Positions 1 to 7,022 of a stretch of DNA of 16,267 bases are shown here, piece by piece. A program made the translations under genes and the position numbers. Every line of letters begins with the position of its first letter. The first letter of the stretch is position 1. The notes beneath the pieces are model-generated. The model had not been told where the DNA came from. It did not search any database and saw nothing but the letters and a program-made list of their open reading frames with translations. The DNA lies in assembly GCA_002469845.1 (NCBI GenBank), contig DKNZ01000056.1, positions 11,290 through 27,556 of the forward strand, read 5' to 3'. The DNA comes from Cellvibrionales bacterium UBA7375 (GTDB taxonomy: Bacteria; Pseudomonadota; Gammaproteobacteria; Pseudomonadales; Porticoccaceae).

Positions 1-237
1 AGACCGCCGATGGCTTCGTAAGAAGCACAGGTAAGGCTGAAAGGGTGCGGTAAGAGCGCACCGCGTTGCTGGTAACAGTCAACGGCATGGTAAACCCCAC
101 TCGGAGCAAGACCAAATAGGTTCCCATTAGGCGTGACCCGCGTTGGGAACGGGTAGGTCGCTTGAGGTAAGCGGTGACGTTTATCCCAGATGAATGATTG
201 TCCTCGACAGAACCCGGCTTATCGGCCAACTCAACCT
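1..237 (+). ncRNA. rnpB: RNase P RNA (M1 RNA), 3' part; 5' end outside window
   Basis: This is the catalytic RNA of ribonuclease P, which removes 5' leaders from precursor tRNAs. The sequence follows the bacterial type A RNA closely: the block AAAGGGTGCGGTAAGAGCGC at 40-59, GGTAACAGTC at 71-80, GAGCAAGACCAAATAGG at 104-120, and the 3' block GACAGAACCCGGCTTATCGG at 206-225. A short P12-like hairpin (GCTTC, loop GTAA, GAAGC) lies at 13-26. The stem GTTCCCA at 120-126 pairs with TGGGAAC at 144-150, followed by GGTAGG at 152-157, in the loop region known to bind the tRNA CCA end. By alignment from memory with the E. coli RNA (about 377 nt), roughly the first 130 nt lie before the window. The 3' end is estimated at 237. 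I see no strong intrinsic terminator directly after it. Confidence 0.97.
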
Positions 238-494
238 TATTTTGATGTTGTTATTGCTTGATTATTTTTTGCTGGCAACATGTAAAATAAAGGCGATATT
301 TATTATTACCTTTTAATCTTAAAAAATATTTTTTTAAATCTAAATATTCTTAAAACCCCTATTATCTAGAAGTTACTTTAAGTTGTAGTCATAGCTACCT
401 GTTTTATATTTGTTAATTATTTTCACCCTCACGACTGCCCGCCAACCCTAGCGGAACTGCCTGATTTTATTACTTTTTTTTCAATCTATTCGCC
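238..494. other. AT-rich intergenic region without a recognisable gene
   Basis: This gap between rnpB and the mraZ promoter contains no reading frame I can support. It is very rich in A and T. At 319-337 there is an all-A/T inverted repeat (TTAAAAAA, loop TAT, TTTTTTAA). At about 424-463 there is an isolated GC-rich island holding a direct repeat ACTGCC (434-439 and 456-461) and a weak 4-bp stem CCGC/GCGG (439-442 and 451-454). An eight-T run follows at 474-481, just upstream of the -35 box. The rnpB transcript presumably ends somewhere in this gap, but no hairpin is strong enough to place the terminator. Confidence 0.7.
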
Positions 495-522
495 TTGACA
501 TTGGGAGGATACTGGCCATAAT
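495..522 (+). promoter_or_regulatory. Predicted sigma70 promoter of the dcw cluster (Pmra)
   Basis: A perfect -35 hexamer TTGACA (495-500) is followed after 16 bp by CATAAT (517-522), one mismatch from the -10 consensus. The region upstream (465-486) is T-rich and could act as an UP-like element. Transcription would start near 529-530, about 62 nt before the mraZ ATG. It is the only clear promoter I see in front of the cluster, matching the known main mra promoter of E. coli in role. The position is inferred from sequence alone. Confidence 0.75.
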
Positions 523-530
523 TAAAAATT

Positions 531-555
531 GTGGGTAAAAGTGGCAAAAAGTGTA
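531..555 (+). promoter_or_regulatory. Predicted MraZ operator: three repeats with 10-bp period
   Basis: Three copies of a GTGGG-like element lie exactly 10 bp apart: GTGGG at 531, GTGGC at 541 and GTGTA at 551, each followed by an A- or T-rich spacer. MraZ is known to bind direct TGGG-type repeats with 5-nt spacers in E. coli, and AAAGTG-type repeats in mollicutes; the copies at 541 and 551 fit both. The block begins at the predicted transcription start, so bound MraZ would block initiation or promoter escape, which predicts autorepression. A related TGGG at 502-505 sits exactly 30 bp upstream in the promoter spacer, and a GTGGA at 572-576 is one base out of register. Confidence 0.75.
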
Positions 556-591
556 CTTTTTTATAGTTTAAGTGGAGAAAAAGGGTTAAAA

Positions 592-1059
592 ATGTTTAGG
601 GGTAGTGATCCAATTAATATGGACGCAAAGGGGCGGATGGCTATTCCGACCCGCTATCGGGCTCTGCTCGATGAGGTTTGTGCCAGCGAGCTGGTGATTA
701 CTATTGATATGAAATCCCCCTGTTTAACCCTATCGCCATTACCCGAGTGGAAAAAATTTGAACAAAAAGTCGCCGCACTTCCGGCGATGGACGATCTGGG
801 TGAAATGTTAAGCCGGTTTGTGGTCGGCCAGGCTAAGGATCTTCAGGTGGACGGCAGTGGTCGAATCTTGATACCTACTGAATTGCGTGGCTACGCTGCA
901 TTAGATAAGAAGCTGGTATTGGTTGGGCGAACTCAGCGCTTGGAAATTTGGTCTGAAGCTAACTGGAATGCGGAAAGAGAGAAATCTCAAGACAATTACC
1001 GCGCAATATTGCTAGACAAGGAGAGCATGTCCGATGCGCTTAAGAACCTTTCTTGGTAG
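592..1059 (+). CDS. mraZ: MraZ, DNA-binding regulator of the dcw cluster
   Basis: MraZ is a ring-forming transcription factor with two SpoVT/AbrB-like half domains that represses its own operon. Both halves show the family DxxxR signature: DAKGR at residues 11-15 and DGSGR at 87-91, each followed by an I-P-T segment. The protein is 155 aa with this start (E. coli 152), and the N-terminus MFRGSDPIN matches the family start MFRG. The frame is open upstream to a TTG at 529, but that codon lies at the predicted transcription start and inside the operator. The ATG at 592 has AAGGG at 581-585 with a 6-nt gap. It is the first gene of the cluster and is followed by rsmH, its usual partner. Its own repeats upstream suggest autoregulation. 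Confidence 0.97.
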   Translation: MFRGSDPINMDAKGRMAIPTRYRALLDEVCASELVITIDMKSPCLTLSPLPEWKKFEQKVAALPAMDDLGEMLSRFVVGQAKDLQVDGSGRILIPTELRGYAALDKKLVLVGRTQRLEIWSEANWNAEREKSQDNYRAILLDKESMSDALKNLSW

Positions 1060-1075
1060 GTGCTGTTCAGTCACC

Positions 1076-1079
1076 GGAG
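1076..1079 (+). promoter_or_regulatory. Ribosome binding site deciding the rsmH start
   Basis: GGAG lies 6 nt before the GTG at 1086. The upstream in-frame TTG at 1053, inside the end of mraZ, has no comparable site. Confidence 0.65.
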
Positions 1080-1085
1080 TCTGTT

Positions 1086-2012
1086 GTGGCTGAGCATTCC
1101 ACTGTACTTCTACGGGAGGCTATAGATGCCTTGGTCGTCGACCCCGATGGCTTATATGTAGATGGTACTTTTGGACGCGGTGGACATACGGCTGAACTGT
1201 TATCTCGACTGTCTGTCAAAGGTTCTGTGATTGCAATTGATAAAGACTTGGATGCTATTGCCTCGGGCAATAAACACTTTTCTGATGATGATCGGTTATC
1301 CCTTGTACATGGCAGTTTCGCTGATTTAACGACTACTGTTGAACAGGCGGGCAAGCATGGTTATGTCTCTGGGGTGCTTTTAGATTTAGGCGTGTCTTCT
1401 CCTCAATTAGATGAGGCTGAACGTGGGTTTAGTTTTATGCGCGATGGCCCGCTAGATATGCGCATGGATACTAGTAGCGGTTTGTCAGCGGCTGACTGGA
1501 TAGCCAAAGCTGATGAGCAAGATATAGCTAAAGTGATAAAAGACTATGGGGAAGAGCGATTTGCGCGGCGTATGGCGGCAGCTATTGTGCGTGAAAGAGT
1601 CGAGAATCCAATAGTGCGCACTGTTCAATTGGCAAAAATTTTGGCTGAAGCCCATCCTGCATGGGAGCGCGGCAAGCATCCAGCAACTAAAGCATTTCAG
1701 GCGATTAGAATTTTTATTAATCGCGAGCTAGCTGATTTAGAGGATTTGCTAGGGCAGGTGATTGATAGTTTGGCCATTGGTGGGCGTTTGGTAGTGATTA
1801 GCTTTCATTCTCTTGAGGATCGCAGGGTGAAGCGTTTTATTCGGGATCAGCATCGCGGTATACAACTGCCAAAGAATTTGCCGATTCTTGATGTAGATCG
1901 TGGCGTTCGCTTAATAAAAGTTGGTAAGGCGATAAAACCGTCTACTTCTGAAATTGAAAACAATGTTAGGGCTCGCAGTGCGGTAATGCGCATTGCTGAG
2001 CGTGTGGCATAA
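1086..2012 (+). CDS. rsmH: 16S rRNA (cytosine-1402-N4)-methyltransferase RsmH (MraW)
   Basis: RsmH uses S-adenosylmethionine to methylate N4 of C1402 in the P-site region of 16S rRNA, in the cytoplasm. The SAM-binding loop DGTFGRGGH begins at residue 26. Further family blocks are LLDLGVSSPQLD, the following DGPLDMRMD, and FHSLEDRRVKRF with its His at residue 241. I chose the GTG at 1086, which gives MAEHSTVLL and 308 aa (E. coli 313), because it has a well-placed GGAG and matches the family N-terminus, where only a few residues precede the TVLL block. The alternative TTG at 1053 would overlap mraZ by 7 bases and add 11 unrelated residues (319 aa). The product is certain; the start is likely but not proven. 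Confidence 0.96.
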   Translation: MAEHSTVLLREAIDALVVDPDGLYVDGTFGRGGHTAELLSRLSVKGSVIAIDKDLDAIASGNKHFSDDDRLSLVHGSFADLTTTVEQAGKHGYVSGVLLDLGVSSPQLDEAERGFSFMRDGPLDMRMDTSSGLSAADWIAKADEQDIAKVIKDYGEERFARRMAAAIVRERVENPIVRTVQLAKILAEAHPAWERGKHPATKAFQAIRIFINRELADLEDLLGQVIDSLAIGGRLVVISFHSLEDRRVKRFIRDQHRGIQLPKNLPILDVDRGVRLIKVGKAIKPSTSEIENNVRARSAVMRIAERVA

Positions 2013-2017
2013 GAGTT

Positions 2018-2290
2018 ATGGATATGCCGTCTTTGATCAAGATTGGTTTGTTATGGATAGCGGTAGTGGCCAGTGCATTGGCAGTTACACATTACAGTCA
2101 TGTATCGCGACAAACCTATGGCCAGTTAACGGCTATGCAGAGAGAAGCAAATCAGCTTCAGGTGGAATATGGCAGATACCTGCTGGAGCAAAGTGCAGTG
2201 GGTTCATTGCAACGAGTTGAGATGACAGCGACCAATGGACTGCAAATGCGCACTCCTGAAGCTGATGAAATTGTAATGATAAAACAATAA
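2018..2290 (+). CDS. ftsL: Cell division protein FtsL
   Basis: FtsL is a small bitopic inner-membrane protein that forms a complex with FtsB and FtsQ and activates FtsWI. The 90-aa product has a short cytoplasmic start, one membrane segment at about residues 5-23, and a periplasmic region at about 30-60 that is rich in Leu, Gln and Glu, as expected for the coiled coil. The C-terminal part (RVEMTATNGLQMRTPEADEI) resembles the end of E. coli FtsL, with its RVATEKLQM block. At 90 aa it is shorter than the E. coli protein (121 aa), mainly at the cytoplasmic N-terminus. The gene starts 5 nt after rsmH. A second ATG at 2024 has better spacing from GAG (2013-2015) and may be the real start, giving 88 aa. 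Identification rests on position, topology and the C-terminus. Confidence 0.92.
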   Translation: MDMPSLIKIGLLWIAVVASALAVTHYSHVSRQTYGQLTAMQREANQLQVEYGRYLLEQSAVGSLQRVEMTATNGLQMRTPEADEIVMIKQ

Positions 2291-2304
2291 CGTAAACAGA
2301 TTTT

Positions 2305-2321
2305 TCGAGCTATGGGCTCGA
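2305..2321 (+). other. Small hairpin in the ftsL-ftsI gap
   Basis: TCGAGC (2305-2310) pairs perfectly with GCTCGA (2316-2321) around the 5-nt loop TATGG. The loop contains the first in-frame ATG of the ftsI frame (2312). The T-run precedes the stem rather than following it, so this is not a terminator on the + strand. A role in mRNA processing or in masking the upstream ATG is only a guess. Confidence 0.5.
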
Positions 2322-2333
2322 TATTGGCAACCA

Positions 2334-2337
2334 AAGG
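2334..2337 (+). promoter_or_regulatory. Ribosome binding site deciding the ftsI start
   Basis: AAGG lies 7 nt before GTG 2345. The upstream ATG at 2312 has only GAG two bases before it, and both lie in or next to a hairpin. Confidence 0.6.
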
Positions 2338-2344
2338 TAAAAAC

Positions 2345-4096
2345 GTGTCCAAGCAACAGACGCAAAAGTTAATACCCAGATGGCGTTACTTTTTAGTGAT
2401 GTCGGGGTTATTCGCTCTGCCGATTTTGCTTATTACCCATATTGCTCAGTTGCAAATAATGCCAGATGAAGAGTTTGGTGTTGATTTCCTTCAGACCCAG
2501 GGCGATGCGCGCTCTATTCGCAGTGAAATTATCCCGGCATATAGAGGGCTTATTACCGATCGCAATGGTGAGCCATTGGCTGTAAGTACACCGGTCACTT
2601 CGTTGATAGCCAATCCTAAACATCTTCAAAAATTAGCCTCTAAAAAAGATTTAAAAGACCTTTCGAATGCGCTGGGGATTAGCTTCACTCAGCTTAGCGC
2701 TCGGTTAACGCGTTATCGCAATAAATCATTTATGTATTTGGCGCGTCAGTTGCCAGTGAATGAGGCGCAAAAAGTTTTGGACTTGGGTATTGTTGGTATT
2801 TCTGGTCGTCAGGAGTTTAAACGTTTTTATCCGGCGGGCGAGGTGACTGCTCAGTTAGTTGGATTTACCGATATCGATGATAACGGCCAAGAGGGCATGG
2901 AGCTTGCCTACAATGAGGGTCTTACTGGTCAAGCGGGATCGAAAAAAGTTATCAAAGATCTAACAGGTCGAATTATCAAGGATATTTCCTTGATTAAACC
3001 AGCCCATGCAGGAAGAGATTTACGCCTAAGTATTGATTTGCGCGTTCAGTATGCAGCTTACAGGGCGCTGAAGTCTGCGGTGCAAAAGCACAATGCTAAG
3101 TCCGGCTCTGTGGTTGTTTTGGATGTGGAGACCGGAGAGGTTTTAGCTATGGCTAATCAGCCATCTTTTAATCCTAATGACCGATCAAAACTAAGACCAG
3201 ATTCTGTTCGCAATCGGGCAATGACCGATATGATGGAGCCGGGGTCAACGGTCAAGCCTTTTGCTATTTTGGCCGCTCTAGAGAGCGGTAAATTCCATTC
3301 AAATACTACTATTGATACTCATCCAGGTTACCTAAAGGTCGACTATAAGGTCTTTGAAGATGAAAATAACTATGGCTTGCTTGATCTGTCGGGAATTATC
3401 GCTAAATCAAGTAATGTGGGCACGTCAAAAATAGCCTTAGAGCTCAATCCAAATGAAACCAGAGAGTTATTTCAGCGAGTAGGCTTTGGTGAAAATCTTG
3501 GTAGTGGTTTCCCGGGTGAAACTAGCGGAGTTCTTCCTGCACATCGTCGCTGGGATCCAGTGACTCAAGCCAACTTTGCCTTTGGCTATGGTTTGAGCGC
3601 CTCATCACTGCAGTTGGCGCGAGCCTATGCGGTTTTAGCTAATAACGGTGTGCGCAAAGAAGTTTCCTTAGTTGCGGTAGATGCGATGCCTGAGGGCAGT
3701 AAAATTATTGATTCCGGCTTAACCGATGAGCTGCGCTATATGTTGCAGGCGGCTACAGGGCCAAAAGGTACGGGTAAAAAAGCCAATATAAAGGGTTATA
3801 CCGTAGGCGGTAAGACCGGTACCTTGCATAAAACCAATAGTGCAGGCGGGTATCACAAAAGCCGTTATATGTCGGCTTTTGCTGGATTTGCACCTATTGA
3901 ACAGCCGCGATTGGTGACTGTTGTGGTGATTGATGAGCCTTCTGTTGGCGGTTATTTTGGCGGTATTGTTGCGGCACCGGTGTTCTCTGAGGTGACGGGC
4001 ACTGCATTGCGATTAATGCAGGTAACACCTGATCAAATGAAAACCAATGGTTCTTTAGTTAAGAGCCCCGCGTCTACGTTGCGAGGAGAGTCATGA
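2345..4096 (+). CDS. ftsI: FtsI (PBP3), septal peptidoglycan transpeptidase
   Basis: FtsI is the division-specific class B penicillin-binding protein that cross-links septal peptidoglycan in the periplasm together with FtsW. With the GTG start it has 583 aa (E. coli 588). It has a short cytoplasmic tail, one membrane anchor at about residues 17-36, a pedestal domain that includes AYRGLITDRNGEPLA, and the transpeptidase domain. The three catalytic motifs are intact: STVK with Ser301, SSN at 355-357 and KTG at 490-492, almost the same numbers as in E. coli (307, 359, 494). I prefer GTG 2345 to ATG 2312 because only the former has a spaced Shine-Dalgarno site and it gives a typical basic tail, MSKQQTQKLIPRW. 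ATG 2312 would add 11 residues. The stop overlaps the murE start. Confidence 0.97.
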   Translation: MSKQQTQKLIPRWRYFLVMSGLFALPILLITHIAQLQIMPDEEFGVDFLQTQGDARSIRSEIIPAYRGLITDRNGEPLAVSTPVTSLIANPKHLQKLASKKDLKDLSNALGISFTQLSARLTRYRNKSFMYLARQLPVNEAQKVLDLGIVGISGRQEFKRFYPAGEVTAQLVGFTDIDDNGQEGMELAYNEGLTGQAGSKKVIKDLTGRIIKDISLIKPAHAGRDLRLSIDLRVQYAAYRALKSAVQKHNAKSGSVVVLDVETGEVLAMANQPSFNPNDRSKLRPDSVRNRAMTDMMEPGSTVKPFAILAALESGKFHSNTTIDTHPGYLKVDYKVFEDENNYGLLDLSGIIAKSSNVGTSKIALELNPNETRELFQRVGFGENLGSGFPGETSGVLPAHRRWDPVTQANFAFGYGLSASSLQLARAYAVLANNGVRKEVSLVAVDAMPEGSKIIDSGLTDELRYMLQAATGPKGTGKKANIKGYTVGGKTGTLHKTNSAGGYHKSRYMSAFAGFAPIEQPRLVTVVVIDEPSVGGYFGGIVAAPVFSEVTGTALRLMQVTPDQMKTNGSLVKSPASTLRGES

Positions 4097-5664
4097 TGAG
4101 CCTTGCAAAAAAATGTTATTTACCGCTTTCACATCTAATTCAGGGTTTGGTTGATGAGGACCAGATACCACAGGTTAAAGTGAGTGGGGTCACTATTGAT
4201 AGTAGAGCAGTAAAAGCAGGGGACTGCTTTATTGCTTTAAAAGGTGCAGTGACGGATGGTGCTCATTATATACAGCAAGCAGTAGCTGATGGCGCCGTAG
4301 TTATTTTGGTTGATCAAGCAACTAAAGTACCAATCAATTTGGCAGATATCTCCGTGCCCGTTTTCAGTGTTGAAAATTTAACACAGTGGGTTTCACAGAT
4401 TGCCGGTCGTTTTTATGGCGATCCATCACACCAATTAAATATAGCGGCATTTACTGGAACTAATGGTAAAACAACCTGTTCTCAGCTTTACGCCCAGTTA
4501 ATGTCAAAGGTACTCGTTAAAGATACGTCTGTTAAGCCTGCCTATATAGGTACTACAGGTTTTGGTATGGCTGAATCAAAGGCCGTAGATGCGGTATTTG
4601 AGCATAAACAGAGTGACCATCAGTTGACTACGCCGGATGCGGTTTCTACCCAAAGAATACTGGCTGAGTTATTAAGTAATGGTTCTGAATATGTGGCTCT
4701 AGAGGCCTCATCTCATAGTTTAGTCCAGCATCGTATTCAGTCGTTGCAGATTGATACTGGGGTCTTTACAAATTTAAGCCGCGATCATCTTGATTACCAT
4801 CAAACCATAGAGAATTATGCCGCCGCAAAGTCTAGCCTGTTTGAAATGCCATCTATAAAAACTGCGGTAATCAATAAGGATGATGCAGTAGGTGCGCAGA
4901 TAATCAAGCAACTGCGATCGGATATTAGTTTACTAACGTTCAGTTTGGACAACACCAGTGCAGATTTATATTGTTCAGATATTACTCTTTCAGCTATCGG
5001 TATTGAGGCGACTATAAATACGCCATGGGGTTCTGGGAAGCTTAAATCAAATCTACTTGGCCAATTTAATCTGAGTAATTTACTCGCGATAATCGCGGTT
5101 GCTTGTTCTCAAGGAGCTGTTCTGGATGACTGTTTGAAAGTTGTTCCAGAGTTATTAGCCGTATCGGGTCGAATGGAGTTGGTATCTGCACATATGCACC
5201 CCCAGGTAGTTGTGGATTATGCTCATACGCCTGATGCTCTGGAAAAGGCACTTCAAGCATTAAAGCCCTATTGTAATGGCAGGCTTTGGGTAATATTTGG
5301 TTGTGGCGGTAATCGTGATAATGGTAAGCGTGAGCAGATGGGTAAGATCGCTGATCAATACGCTGATAGAGTAGTTATTACCAATGATAATCCAAGATTT
5401 GAAGCCCCTGAAAAAATTGTACAACAGATACTTGAGGGTATTGATGGTGAGACTGATGTTGAGTTAGATCGCAGACGAGCCATTGCCACCAGTATTATTC
5501 AGGCTGAAAAGCAGGATATTGTATTAATTGCCGGCAAGGGCCATGAAAACTATCAGATTTTAGGTAGTAGTCGTATCGCCTTTAGCGATCAAGAAGAGGC
5601 CTTAGCTGCATTAGAGACGGCTCAGTTAAATAGCTCGCCATCGATTGAAGGAGGTATCTTGTGA
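4093..5664 (+). CDS. murE: MurE, UDP-MurNAc-L-Ala-D-Glu:meso-DAP ligase
   Basis: MurE is the cytoplasmic ATP-dependent ligase that adds the third amino acid to the stem peptide. The Mur ligase P-loop TGTNGKTT is at residues 121-128. The likely carbamylated lysine is K246, in the AAAK segment after NLSRDHLDYH. The DNPR motif at 432-435 is the known signature for meso-diaminopimelate rather than lysine, and GKGHE follows near the C-terminus. At 523 aa it is longer than E. coli MurE (495), with extra residues between the P-loop helix and the substrate-binding motif. That motif reads EASSHSL rather than the more common EVSSHGL. ATG 4093 overlaps the ftsI stop as ATGA. The next codon but one, ATG 4096, is an equally possible start with better spacing (7 nt) from GGAG at 4085-4088. 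Confidence 0.97.
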   Translation: MMSLAKKCYLPLSHLIQGLVDEDQIPQVKVSGVTIDSRAVKAGDCFIALKGAVTDGAHYIQQAVADGAVVILVDQATKVPINLADISVPVFSVENLTQWVSQIAGRFYGDPSHQLNIAAFTGTNGKTTCSQLYAQLMSKVLVKDTSVKPAYIGTTGFGMAESKAVDAVFEHKQSDHQLTTPDAVSTQRILAELLSNGSEYVALEASSHSLVQHRIQSLQIDTGVFTNLSRDHLDYHQTIENYAAAKSSLFEMPSIKTAVINKDDAVGAQIIKQLRSDISLLTFSLDNTSADLYCSDITLSAIGIEATINTPWGSGKLKSNLLGQFNLSNLLAIIAVACSQGAVLDDCLKVVPELLAVSGRMELVSAHMHPQVVVDYAHTPDALEKALQALKPYCNGRLWVIFGCGGNRDNGKREQMGKIADQYADRVVITNDNPRFEAPEKIVQQILEGIDGETDVELDRRRAIATSIIQAEKQDIVLIAGKGHENYQILGSSRIAFSDQEEALAALETAQLNSSPSIEGGIL

Positions 5665-7022
5665 TCTCCGATTTCCGATTAACTGATGCGGCCCTCACAT
5701 TTGGTGGCACCCTATTAAATCCGGACTGCGAATTTAATCAGGTTTCTATTGATAGCCGAAATTTCGCAGATGGTGATCTTTTTGTAGCCATAAAAGGTGA
5801 GCGTTTTGATGCCCATAAATTTCTGGGTGAAATTGCGACTAAAGCTTCAGGCCTAGTAGTTAATATTCCTGATAAAAGTCTCCCTATACCCCAATGGGTG
5901 GTTGAAGATACTACCGAGGCGCTCGGCCAGTTAGCGCGAATGAATAGGGATCGGTTTGAAGGGCAGCTTATTGCAGTTACGGGAAGTAGTGGTAAAACCT
6001 CTGTGAAAGAAATGATTGCCGCTATTTTTAGTCAAGGCGCTAAAGTTCATGCCACAAAGGGTAATTTAAATAATCATATTGGTGTCCCACTGACATTGCT
6101 CACTATGGATGCAAGTGCCGATATTGCGGTAATAGAAATGGGTGCCAGTGATGCTGGGGAAATCGCCTACTTATGTGAAGTTGCCAAACCAGATATCGCT
6201 TTAGTCAATAATATACAACATGCGCATATTGAAGGATTCGGTTCTATTGAGGGTGTAGCCTCAGCAAAAGCTGAAATCTACAGTGGACTAAATGCTAATG
6301 GAACCGCGGTAATCAATCTGGATCTATCTTGGTCTCAAAAATGGCAGCAATCACTTTCTAATACCCGCTGTATTACGTTTTCAATCGAGAAAAAAGATGC
6401 AGATATCTTTGCAGATAATATTAAGACCCTTGACAGTGGTTGCTGTGAATTTGAGCTCTGCGCCAATAATAAAAGGGTGTTAATAAATTTACCTTTACCC
6501 GGATTACACTCGGTAAAAAATGCAGTTGCCGCTGCTGCCTGTGCCTTTGCATCCGGTATATATTTAGAGCAAATCATTAACGGACTCTCTTCTGTTAAGC
6601 CAGTATCTGGACGGCTAAATGCACACCAATTAGCCAATAATATAACGCTTATTGACGATACCTATAACGCAAACCCCGATTCATTTAAGGCGGCAATTGA
6701 TGTGCTCAGTTCTGTCGAGGGAAATAAAGTGTTGGTGATGGGTGATATGGCTGAATTGGGCGATAAGGCAATGCAAATGCATGAAGAGATTGGTGGCTAT
6801 GCTCAGAATAAAGGTCTAGATGAATTACATACAGTGGGAACCCTAAGCGCTATTACCGCCAATAAATTTGGTGGAACTCACCATGACAATAAAAATGATC
6901 TTATTAATGTTTTGAGTGAGATTTTTGACCGCAAAACAAAAACAACTATTTTAATTAAGGGCTCTCGAAGCTCAGGCATGGAAGAAGTGGTTAAAACACT
7001 TTCCAATAAGGAGATTAGCTAA
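5661..7022 (+). CDS. murF: MurF, UDP-MurNAc-tripeptide:D-Ala-D-Ala ligase
   Basis: MurF adds the D-alanyl-D-alanine dipeptide made by DdlB to UDP-MurNAc-tripeptide, giving the pentapeptide precursor in the cytoplasm. It is 453 aa (E. coli 452). The P-loop TGSSGKT is at residues 107-113, the expected carbamylated lysine is K203 in the VASAKAEIY segment, and the DDTYNANPDS block, typical of MurF, lies in the C-terminal half. The start is a GTG overlapping the murE stop by 4 bases (GTGA). It is well supported by an excellent Shine-Dalgarno sequence, AAGGAGGT at 5648-5655, so translation is probably both coupled and independently strong. The end shares one base with the mraY ATG. Confidence 0.97.
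   Translation: MISDFRLTDAALTFGGTLLNPDCEFNQVSIDSRNFADGDLFVAIKGERFDAHKFLGEIATKASGLVVNIPDKSLPIPQWVVEDTTEALGQLARMNRDRFEGQLIAVTGSSGKTSVKEMIAAIFSQGAKVHATKGNLNNHIGVPLTLLTMDASADIAVIEMGASDAGEIAYLCEVAKPDIALVNNIQHAHIEGFGSIEGVASAKAEIYSGLNANGTAVINLDLSWSQKWQQSLSNTRCITFSIEKKDADIFADNIKTLDSGCCEFELCANNKRVLINLPLPGLHSVKNAVAAAACAFASGIYLEQIINGLSSVKPVSGRLNAHQLANNITLIDDTYNANPDSFKAAIDVLSSVEGNKVLVMGDMAELGDKAMQMHEEIGGYAQNKGLDELHTVGTLSAITANKFGGTHHDNKNDLINVLSEIFDRKTKTTILIKGSRSSGMEEVVKTLSNKEIS

Noticed and set aside
245..281. Possible rnpB terminator: ATGTTG (245-250) with CAACAT (276-281)
   Set aside because: The stem is 6 bp with a 25-nt loop and is not followed by a T-run.
289..313. Possible rnpB terminator: AAAGG (289-293) with CCTTT (309-313)
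   Set aside because: The stem is 5 bp, mostly A-T, with a 15-nt loop. It is too weak to call, although some T residues follow.
529..591. TTG-started N-terminal extension of mraZ (21 residues)
   Set aside because: It begins at the predicted transcription start, overlies the operator repeats, has no ribosome site, and the known family N-terminus MFRG starts at 592.
1993..2220. Open frame of 75 codons spanning the rsmH end and ftsL
   Set aside because: It is out of frame with ftsL, which has the expected topology and C-terminus; this frame resembles no known protein.
6335..6637. Open frame of 100 codons on the - strand inside murF
   Set aside because: It lies wholly within a conserved gene, has no recognisable protein features, and no ribosome site was seen. 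The same holds for the other - strand frames within rsmH, ftsI, murE, mraY, murD, murC, ddlB and the ftsQ/ftsA junction.
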